Of a stretch of 64,000 nucleotides of DNA, positions 29,453 to 50,762 are shown piece by piece. Under the pieces are notes generated by a model, which saw nothing but the letters and a program-made list of their open reading frames with translations, searched no databases and was not told the DNA's origin. The DNA is from Mansonella perstans (lineage: Eukaryota > Nematoda > Chromadorea > Rhabditida > Onchocercidae): NCBI GenBank assembly GCA_037074765.1, contig JBAMDO010000019.1, positions 62,001 through 126,000 of the forward strand, in the 5' to 3' direction. A program made the translations under genes and the position numbers. The stretch's first letter is position 1, and every line of letters begins with the position of its first letter.

Positions 29453-32285
29453 TCTTACCTGTAAATTAAAAATATATTCAGTAAATTCAATCGTCAAACT
29501 AATTTCTATCACAAATAGATTTCAAATTCCTGGATGTTTCATCGAATGAATCTAATTTTTATGCAAGTTTACTAAATCTACGAAAGCATGCATTTTTTTG
29601 AATAGTTCATAAAATGCTATTGTTTAAATACTAATTTTTTCATAAGACCAATTTACGGCATGCCTTGGGTGAGTGAATAAAAAGGTTAAAGTAAATTAAA
29701 CAATTTTTTTTTGTTTAAGTTTCGATGACTAATCGAAATTGTAAAACGATAGAATTGAAGGAAAACTGTTCGTGGCAACAGGAAGATTGGCTTTGAGTCC
29801 TAAACGAAAAAGTTAGGTCTTTCATGCTGAAAAATTTTTAATTCAATTTCAATCAAAGATCAAACCGAATGTTTATTATACGAATGTTTATGTGTAATTT
29901 CACAATCATTCATAAAAGCAGTTAACAGAATAATTTTTGTCATTTAGCAAAAAGATTAACAGTTAGTAAAAAAGTTTCAAATGAAAATCAACAGGAAAAA
30001 TGTCGAGCAAATATTTTCAATTTATTAATGTTTTTGTAATTTGGAAGGAAATTAGATGAGATTACAGAATATAAAAATGACAATAATGATAATAATCATG
30101 AAATTATCGTAAAAAAAGAAAAATAATTTAATGAATTTTTCGCAATCTAAAAATTTTTCATCCAATATTCATGTCAATATGTTATCAAACTTTTTAACTT
30201 CTTACAAATTCATAATCTGCTGTTAGCTTAGCGCTTTTCAACTTCTTACACAATTCATAACACTACGAAAAAAATAGCTTCCACCACAGAAGAATGCCAA
30301 AACAGCTGTTCGCATCTACTCGCTTTTTTTGAATCTTTCAGTGTTTGATCAAATTTCAATGTAATAGTTCGAATTTTATGAAAGCTTTGCGAACATAGTT
30401 TTTGCTGATGAATAAGCAGACATAATTTTATAATTATGCCGAAGTGATATCAATCTCGAAAATACAAACAGTACATTTTACTGCATGATCAGTAAGGTTC
30501 TTTGATTTTTTATTTCTAAGCCTTTGCTTTGTTTCACTTAAAAAATTTTAGCGGCGCGCTTTAATTACAATATAATTCTGCTATTGTTTATTCGTCAACT
30601 GAGAGCAATTTTAATTTGATAAAAAATTTAAATTAAATGTTGGACTTTATTTGCCCAAATAATTGTTTTTTATTTAATTACAAGAATTATTAAATCGTAT
30701 GTAGTGTTGTTAATATAATTGAAAGCAATCAATTTTATCATTTAGAATTAATTTGTATAATTGTGACTTTTAGTTTAATATTTATTGAGGGACATCAATT
30801 ACAATTAGCCGAGCGATGATTAAAAGTTAAAAAAATAATCGGATCATTTGATCGAGGAATTTTTCAAAAAATATATTCTAATACTAGCAGCACCAATCAT
30901 TTTTTAGTTCAATGAACATTGAATATATGATATGATTTGATAATTAAACACGTTGCTCTGTTTATTTCAAGAAACGGGGTGATTAATTAGAAAATATTAT
31001 ATAAAGAATTTAAAAGTACAGAAGTCCTATCAATTCTGAGGTTATATTTCGCTAGGGTGCTCTTAGATACTATCTTTTGAGCTAAAAAAATGTTGGTAGT
31101 ATTCATAGGCATCATTTAATTTCATTCTTAAATTCTTCATTCATATTTAGTTTAGCACTTATTCATTTTATACTGCTAATTTAAATTGTTCAATGATGAA
31201 AATTGAGAACTGCGATGTTTAGATTCATAACTTTATCAATTTACCAGTACAAGATTTATCAGTACTGCATGACATAAGTTTATCAACTGTGATATTTAAA
31301 TTCACTCACTGTTTTATCAATACAACAAGAGTAATATTACCCAAGTTTATCAATTCGTTACTAAATCATATAAATTCCTACTTACTTTTAAATTCACAAA
31401 GTTATCTTTCATCCAACTTCACTTAATAATTTTTTTTTTTAAACCATTAAATGATATACATGCAGAATTCAGCAATAAAGTCATAACATTATAGTTCCCT
31501 CTTCGTCCCGCTGATGCTGCGTCCTATTTGACAAAATATTTTGCAAATTTTCGAATGGTGAAAAAAATCAACATAAAAGTTAGTGATGGTAGGGAAGCAT
31601 GCAACAGTTTTTCATTAACCATATGTAACAAAGAATTTCCATTAACCATTCGTAACAAATCACTACGCGTAAGTTTTCCCACTGATTTGATGATTGTTGT
31701 AAGCTCATTTGATCATCCGACCTCTTGAGATTGATGAATTCATTGACTGTATAACAGATATATCAAAAATTTCTTCATCAATTTCAATTACATTTTGCAA
31801 CTCATAGGCATCTGATAGAAATGAATCTCATTAGAAACCATCCTTTAGATTTGATACAAAGGCAATAAAAGATATCATCCTTAAATAATTTTACTTCCAT
31901 GAATATTATTAATTGCGAGTCTTAATTACAAGCAAACTTATCATTTCTTTTTTATAAATCTTAAAATTTTGTCAGCATTTGATGAATTGAGGAATGTTTC
32001 TGCAGTTGAAATACGGAATGCAACATTATCATCAATGCAAGCTTTCCGTTCATTCTTTTTGATCTTTTTGATATTTGAAAGTTAAGCACTTTAAACAATA
32101 ATGATTTTTTCAAGTTAAATATTTCCTTTCCTAAGAAATAACTGTATTGTCAAAGCTTTGCTTTTTTATTTCCATTTACATCACTGCTGATTTTTGTTCA
32201 ACGGTTTTTAATTCTTTATAATTCGGTCAATTTTCTCTAAAAGAATTCTTCGTCAATGAATTACGGGACAGATTCATAGAAGCTG
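29453..32285. other. intergenic, no feature seen
   Basis: Very AT-rich DNA upstream of the orphan secreted gene, with frequent local echoes such as TTTATCAA at 31.2-31.4 kb. A 66-codon plus-strand frame at 31528-31728 includes a small internal duplication (ATTAACCAT and GTAACAAA repeated) but has no recognisable product. Confidence 0.5.
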
Positions 32286-33775
32286 TTATAAAAACACTGA
32301 ACACAAGTATCCATTCTTAAAAAAAAAAAAGAGGAAAGAAGAGAAAATAAAAGAGGATGGGTAGTATCTATACAAGAATAAAAATGAAAAAGCAAATGGT
32401 ATTTGTAATATGGAGAGAAATATCAATATTAATTGTGGGATGTTGTCATTGATATATGTTTTTTCTACTACAGCTATCGTGGCTATCGATCTGTCCATTG
32501 TTGGCATCAACGATTGATCAACAGGATGCTACTAAACAATAAATTCATGTGATATCAATTCTGTGATAACTTTTCGGGTCTAATTGTTGACAGGTTGTTG
32601 ATGTTGAAAAAGCAGGTGCATTAGCCTATTATTTTTTGGGAGTCGTTTTTTTTCGAAAAACGACTTATAAAAGTGCGCTAAATTCCGCTATATCTCGATA
32701 GTCGCAATACAGTTGCTTCATTTATTTGTAATCAATCACTGTTAGTGCAACCGGAAGTAGAATTTGAATTAGATTGAAATTTCAAAAAAACTTTATGCAT
32801 GAATATTTTACCATGCAAGTAATTGATTGAAGTTTGAATATATATTTATTTAATTAGAATTGGAATTCTAAGGCGAAATAAATTTAATATTATTTATACT
32901 ATAACCAGTTTTATATTTTATGTAAGACTATCATAAGCATTATTTCGAGTTTGTAAAATAAGTAATATTGAATTGCAAATTTAAAAATCATATGCTATGA
33001 AAGAAAAGATCATTCTCTTTGAATGCCCAAATTCTTCAAGCAAATTGTGGCCAACATGATACGAAAAGAGGAAAGAAGAGAAAATAAAAGAGGATGGGTA
33101 GTATCCATACAAGAATAAAAATGAAAAAGCAAATGGTATTTGTAATATGGAGAGAAACATCAATATTAATTGTGGAATGTTGTCATTGATATATGTTTTT
33201 TCTACTACAGCTATTGTGGCTATCAATCTGTCCATTGTTGGCATCAACGATTGATCAACAGGATGCTACTAAACAATAAAACCATGTGATATCAATCCGG
33301 TGATATCAGTCTGGTGATAACTTTTCGGGTTTAATTGTTAGCCGGTTATTGGTATTACTGATATTTGAAGAGGTGCATTAGCCGATTATTTTTTGGGAGT
33401 CGTTTTTTTCGAAAAACGACGTATAAAAGTGCGCTAAATTCCGCTATATCTCGATAGTCGCAATACAATTGCTTCATTTATTTGTAATCATTCACTGTTG
33501 AATTTGAATTAGATTGAAATTTCAAAAAAACCTTATGCATGAATATTTTGTCATAAAAGTAATTAATTGGAATTAGAATATACATTTATTTAATTAGAGT
33601 TAGAATCCTAAGGCAAAATAAATTTAATATTATTTATACTATAACCAGTTTTATATTTTATGTAAGACTGTCATAGGCATTTTTTCGAGTTTATAAAAAA
33701 ATAATCTTAAATTGTAAATTTAAAAATGATATGCTATGGAAGAAAGATCAATCAGTTTGGATTAGACTGATTAAA
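32286..33775. repeat. two tandem copies of the repeat module, about 0.72 kb each
   Basis: Direct copies, about 32328-33050 and 33055-33775. Each carries the minus-strand 61-codon ORF (32286-32510 and 32981-33247, both open), the hairpin motif (32641-32665; 33398-33421) and the block with GTAAGACTATCATAAGC or GTAAGACTGTCATAGGC. These copies lack the CTCTAGTTACCATAG insertion seen in the copies at 25-26.5 kb and so resemble the inverted-repeat arms more closely. The junction between the two copies (near 33040, CAAATTGTGGCCAACATGA) looks like a truncation of one unit fused to the next. Confidence 0.9.
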
Positions 33776-33829
33776 GTGTCAAGTCTACAAATTTCAAAAA
33801 AAAAAAGAAAAGAATTAAAAAGAATTAAA

Positions 33830-34025
33830 AGCCTTGCAGAGTTGCTGACATCTTTGCACACGGATATCTAACCTAGATGACATTTGGACCATGAGAGTAG
33901 TTGTGGTCGAGCCTAGGATGACCATAAGTTTACCTCCGGGGTTCTTGCAAGCAAAGTGACATTAAAGAACAGCAGGGGGTTTACTCTTCGCATACCACCC
34001 CTAGTGTTCCTTTCCTTCATTTATT
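33830..34025. other. GC-richer patch of unknown origin
   Basis: About 190 nt, directly after the repeat copies, are visibly richer in G and C than their surroundings (for example GACCATAAGTTTACCTCCGG and GCAGGGGGTTTACTC). No open frame, tRNA fold or known RNA is apparent on either strand. It could be a fragment of a mobile element or of a transcribed RNA gene. Confidence 0.4.
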
Positions 34026-35439
34026 CCAGGACATTTCATATACAAAATACACATAGAATTAGAAAAAAAAATTTTTTAAATTAAATTGAATTGCTAAAGT
34101 TAGTGTAATTTCATTGCATCCTAATTACTCTGAAAGATTACTTAAGATGTCGAGCTGTTATTTTAACACTAAGACAAAAAAAAACTCGGATTATTAGAAT
34201 TTCAGAAGAAAAAGAATTGATGAATAATTTCATAGCTACAAGGTGAAGAATGATTTCATGAGATTCCCATTTTGTTTTTATTTCCAATTAAATATCACTC
34301 TAAAATAATTAGTCGATCACTTCAGATAACTCTCGATAATTTTTGACCATAAAATTTAACAACTGGAATGATCATCTAATTGTTCAAAATCAAAAAAAAC
34401 TGTAACTGAAGACATATAAAGCAAAAATCAAAAGACATGAATTAAAGTTGAAAAATAGAACAATAACAATTTGCGCTCATAGCCATACTGCCATATTGCC
34501 AAAAATTAGAAAAAAAATTTAATTTTAATAAATAAAACGGTGTAAGTAAGCGATGCGCTTTTCACACAGTTTTAGCAGATTATTTTTTTTAATACTGCAA
34601 AAAAAAGAAATTCGTTAGCATTTAGCGGTGGTAGAACAAGAAAAATGACCCTGAACAATTTTATCGATTACTTTGCTGATCATTTATCAAAACATATTGA
34701 TTAATGATCAGTAGTAAATAATCAATTAACAGTAAATATTACCAATGCGTGTTGTTTTCTTACTACATTCGTTTTTTCAATTGTGAGCAAAATTTTTCCT
34801 ACATACTTTATTGACTTTAATTTTTAATTGTTTAAATACCGTTTTGTTTTGAATCTTTTAACAATTACTGATTTTCTCAGGACTTCCGCATTAAATCAAT
34901 TATTCACTTAAATCAATTTAATTAAATCGATTTAATCATTAATCAATTAAATTATCGATCAATTAAATCAACATCAAACCATTAAGTCGATTAAAAAACC
35001 AGTTTATAAAATAAAGAATACCATTGAATCGGCATTGGATTGAATCAGCATAGGATAAATTAAATCAATAATTAATTATATTATTAATCAATTAAACCAA
35101 CATTGAATTATTAAGACGATTAAAAGATCAACTTATAAAATAAAGTCTACTAATTAATTAAATCAATTATAATAAAATCAGTCAAATTAATAGTTAATTG
35201 AATCATTAAAGCATTAAATCAATTAAATCAATAATTAATTATATCATTAATCAATTAAACCAATAAAATCAATAATCAATAAAATCAATATTGAATCCTT
35301 AAATCAATTTAATTGTGTGCTTTATATTTGATTAAAGAACGTTGAATATATGAATGTATTTTTCTTTGTCAACAACATTAGTAATCCATAGATAATTGAA
35401 TGCACTATGATCATATGAGAATGCTGAAAACAAACTTGT

Positions 35440-35765
35440 CGGTTTAGAAATGTTCATCTTGTGATACTCCGGAAGAGACTTCGGTCGTCTTAAATCGAGA
35501 AGTAACCTAATATACCCGACGGGTATTTCCGGAGGTGCTCCGTTTTGCTGCTGAAGTGGCGGAGTGTCCGACCCTTCCAACTGTTTAGCCAACAGCTGGG
35601 AGGTAGGACTCGAAGTGAAAGTTCGATCCTTTTATGGGGTTGAAGTTAGTTTTTAGGACGTCCCTCAAATTTGCGGGGCAACAGGTCAGCCCAAATTTGG
35701 AAATTTAATGTAAGCATTACTTTTTTGCTCTGTCTACGACCATAGCACGTTGAAAGCACGACGTC
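35440..35765. other. GC-richer insert ending in a 5S rRNA fragment
   Basis: This segment interrupts the AT-rich array. It contains a stem of nine-odd base pairs (CCAACTGTT at 35577-35585 and AACAGCTGG at 35591-35599) and, at 35617-35633, a perfect tRNA-like T arm: stem GAAAG / CTTTT around the loop TTCGATC. I could not build a full cloverleaf. The right end is the 5S fragment listed separately. An 86-codon minus-strand frame (35332-35592) covers it but has no known product. Possible readings are a SINE-like element or a piece of 5S rDNA spacer. Confidence 0.45.
35732..35760 (+). pseudogene. 5' fragment of 5S rRNA
   Basis: The 29 nt beginning GTCTACGACCATAGCACGTT match the first 29 nt of nematode 5S rRNA (GUCUACGACCAUA.CACGUUGAA.GCACG), starting exactly at the mature 5' end. 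Homology stops at about position 30; the internal promoter boxes and the rest of the molecule are missing, and the AT-rich array resumes. It is therefore a truncated copy and not a working gene. Sequence match is by memory of the family, not by alignment. Confidence 0.75.
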
Positions 35766-35969
35766 AAATCATTAAGTCGATTAAAAAATCAACTTCTAAA
35801 ATAAAGTCTACAAATTAAATCAGCATTGAACCAATTAAATCATTAAACAATTAAATGGACATTGAACCATTAAGTCAATTAAATTAACTTATAAATAAAG
35901 TCTATCTTAATGATTACAAAAATTAAGTAATACATAATTTACTATTCCGTGTATATAACTGATTATCAG

Positions 35970-36417
35970 AAATCACGACGTTTACTTCATCTCACTGCCA
36001 CAGGATTTATTGTTGTCATTACGGGAATCATTTCTGTCATTTATTCATTTACATGTAAGTTATTCTTCAAAATCACTGATTACACGGAACAGTCCAAATA
36101 CGCACCGATAATACTTTTAGACGGTAGTTTGATAACATGTAGAATGTTTCATATATGTTATGCATGATTGCAATGCGTGTCGATATAAAAAAATATCAAC
36201 GTGATCGCTTGCTTGTAAAATTTACCATTGCAAAAACTGAAAACAGCAAGAAACGTTTGATTTTGCTGCAATTGATGATAATTCAATGTAAATTTCTGCA
36301 GATAATAGAAAAAGGTTCAAGGAAAACACATTTCACGGAATTGCACAAAGAGATAACTAAAATAAATTTTCAGGGCCAAGAATTGGCACATACAAAGCTT
36401 GTGTCGTGAATTTTCTT
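35970..36417 (+). CDS. possible two-exon gene fragment with a membrane segment
   Basis: An open stretch at 35970-36054 lies between ATTATCAG and a strong donor (T|GTAAGTT). It encodes a basic start followed by a hydrophobic run (TGFIVVITGIISVIYSF) typical of a membrane helix. A second open stretch at 36374-36417, between TTTTCAG and TT|GTAAGAGG, joins it in phase (PRIGTYKACVVNFL). I found no convincing first or last exon, and the product is not recognised. These may be remnants or chance. Confidence 0.25.
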
Positions 36418-36535
36418 GTAAGAGGTCAACTGTTAGCCAATATTTTCCAACGGTTTGATCACGGATTGTTGTGTTGGGTTGAATTGATTGTGTTTTGGAT
36501 TAAGTTTGTATGATTGGATTGAGTTGCGGGAAAAC

Positions 36536-36557
36536 CTCAAACTTGGGTAATTAAACC
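36536..36557 (-). ncRNA. SL1 spliced-leader sequence, copy 1 (gene, pseudogene or insertion)
   Basis: The minus strand carries the complete 22-nt nematode SL1 exon (GGTTTAATTACCC ... AGTTTGAG) with no mismatch. It is followed by GT (GAG|GTTTTCCCGC), as the SL RNA exon is followed by its splice donor. The downstream sequence is rich in CAACTCAA and shows no clear Sm site or SL RNA stem-loops, so a functional SL RNA gene is doubtful. Confidence 0.7.
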
Positions 36558-36598
36558 GTTGCTGAATTGAGCTGCGTTGAGTTGAGTTGTGTTCGCAC

Positions 36599-36620
36599 CT
36601 CAAACTTGGGTAATTAAACC
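36599..36620 (-). ncRNA. SL1 spliced-leader sequence, copy 2
   Basis: Second exact 22-nt SL1 sequence on the minus strand, 63 nt upstream of copy 1 in transcription order. It too is followed by GT (GAG|GTGCGAACAC). The DNA between the two copies resembles the DNA following copy 1 (CAACTCAA words), so the two lie in a diverged tandem duplication. No full SL RNA could be recognised. Confidence 0.7.
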
Positions 36621-37445
36621 TTTATTAGAAGAATTGGACAACGTGAGTTACGTAACAATTATATACAAAGCATATTTAATGGTAAAATTAATATATTAAA
36701 AATGGTGATTATGAGGACAGAACCAGTAGCCGTTGATGTGAGTAGACTCAAAAATGGTAGTGGTGTGATGATTGATAGTTTAAATAGTAATAACAGAGTA
36801 TTGTAGGCGGAGAAAAGTTAGTCTTAATGAGCTGAGTTAAAAGAAACTTAAGCTCATTAAAAAGTGAAATCCTTTGTAAAGACAAGCTTGATTTAAAAGG
36901 CACAATACATTGCATGTAAGCATAATCATCAAACAAAGGATTTTATGACACAGTTACTACACAATGGCTTTGTTTAGTAAAATATTGCTACAGTTGCCTC
37001 TTTGTTAATTTATGGTAGGAAAGAGTTTTGACAGCTTATAATTGGATGTGAGTTTAGACTACAACAAAGAGATAGGAAATAAATCTAAACATTATGAAAT
37101 TAATTGGATGGTTGGTAAAGGCATTAATACAATTAGATTTATTGACCTATTGGAATTTTCGCGTTATGAATTTCGCGACAGCTTGTTGTAAAAGCTTGGC
37201 ACAGGTATTAAAATTTTTGCATGCAAAAAAGAGAAAACCTTTCAAATTTATTTAATTCCGCGCTCATACGATCTAAGCATTTATCGCTGATTCCATATTT
37301 TCTGAGAAGCAGTACAGAGGCTGCAAGTATATCGGCAAGGTAATGCATGTTGATCGATAACCTATCACTGAGTAGATAAAGCAAAATAATTTGCTAGATT
37401 TAGAAATGACTGTAATCGATCTGAACTAGTTGAGGTGATTGATTG
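36621..37445. other. intergenic, no feature seen
   Basis: AT-rich DNA between the SL1 copies and a local tandem duplication. No convincing exon on either strand. Confidence 0.45.
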
Positions 37446-37587
37446 GCTGATAAGGAATGAATCTGTCACATTGTGAGTGTTGATTAAAGAAATTCAGGTA
37501 AGAGATCGATTTATGTGATCATTGCTGACAAGGAATGAATCTCTCACACTGTGAGTGTTGATTAAAGAAATTCAGGTAAGAGATCGA
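37446..37587. repeat. local tandem duplication, 64 nt repeated with 78 nt period
   Basis: The phrase GCTGATAAGGAATGAATCTG through AAGAGATCGA at 37446-37510 recurs at 37524-37587 with four substitutions. It lies just past the stop codon of the candidate minus-strand gene at 37.6-38.1 kb. Confidence 0.9.
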
Positions 37588-37593
37588 CACCTG

Positions 37594-38056
37594 TCAGCGA
37601 CCGGTCAACAACACTCCAGTGACATCCTGCGATATCCCATGATTCTGTGACCAATTAATAGATTGCGCTTCTAAAAATTTCGCTAAGTGATTCTCTTCCA
37701 GCATACAATACGAATAGACTAGTTTTCCTCCCTACAATTACATACCGTTCCTTATTTCGAGACAGCTAGGCCAGTAATCAAAATATACTTTGCATTCCCG
37801 AATCAAAAAAAGGCCTTTTACACTTTTGCAAGGTTCACCATGTTTAACTCTAAGAATTACTGTGAGGAAATCATACATAAATACACAACACAAACATGTA
37901 CCCACGAGCACACACACGTGCTGGTACAAATGTTTCTGATATGTGCCAGTTGCGGTAACTAGTCTCTTTAGCAATAGTTTATCCAACAACTAAAACATCT
38001 GAACGATTAATGTAGAACTGTTTGCCATCAAGCAGTACCACAACTGTAACTTTCAT
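37594..38056 (-). CDS. possible small gene downstream of the ferlin, unrecognised
   Basis: Two exons look real and join in phase. 37746-37859 lies between CTCACAG and G|GTATGTAA and encodes KHGEPCKSVKGLFLIRECKV followed by YFDYWPSC. 37594-37670 lies after TTTTTAG and ends at a TGA; it encodes SINWSQNHGISQDVTG and ends in LLTGR. Upstream, an ATG at 38054-38056 opens MKVTVVVLLDGKQFYINRSD, which also looks coding, but its phase does not link directly to the next exon, so an exon may be missing. The start lies about 400 bp past the ferlin stop on the same strand, a spacing that would fit a second gene of an operon. No family is recognised. Confidence 0.35.
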
Positions 38057-38463
38057 TTCGGATCCATAAAAACATTACTGTTTATCCCACAGGATGAAAT
38101 TTTAACAGTCCAAATGTATGAATTTCTTTCTGGTAATGTTTACTACATGATGTATATCACTGAACAATTATTAGAATGTTCAGTCACTGCGGATTTCTTC
38201 TCACGAAATGTTTTACTCAAGCTTATGAATTGCAAGTTCTTTCTTTTGAATTTTGACATATCATTATCTCTGATCATAATGAGATGTTAAAAGCAAATTC
38301 TATAGGAAAGTAACATTTTATGCAAACAAGAAAACCAAATCCGCCAACAATAACAAAGCAATAAAAAAATCATAATGAATCAATTAAAAATGAACAATCA
38401 GACATTTCCGGACGCTCAACTGATTTCAGTGAAACTTAAATAGGCTTTAGTACTCTTTAAATC

Positions 38464-50762
<12,299 letters not shown>

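Larger units (their letters stand above)
34890..35940. repeat. decayed AT-rich tandem array, interrupted
   Basis: Short words such as AATCAATTAAATCA recur throughout. A longer unit of roughly 110-130 nt with the core TTAAGTCGATTAAAAAATCA followed by AAAATAAAGTCTAC appears near 34985, 35110, 35768 and (diverged) 35870. The array is split by the GC-rich segment at about 35330-35765; the same unit resumes immediately after it. This looks like a degenerate minisatellite into which another piece of DNA was inserted. Confidence 0.75.

Noticed and set aside
31335..31347. 13-nt partial match to SL1 (ATTACCCAAGTTT)
   Set aside because: Lacks the GGTTTA start and the GAG end with GT donor; most likely chance in AT-rich DNA, unlike the exact copies at 36.5 kb.
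35571..35640. Complete tRNA gene
   Set aside because: The T arm is perfect but acceptor stem pairs only five of seven positions, the D loop is too short and no anticodon arm forms.
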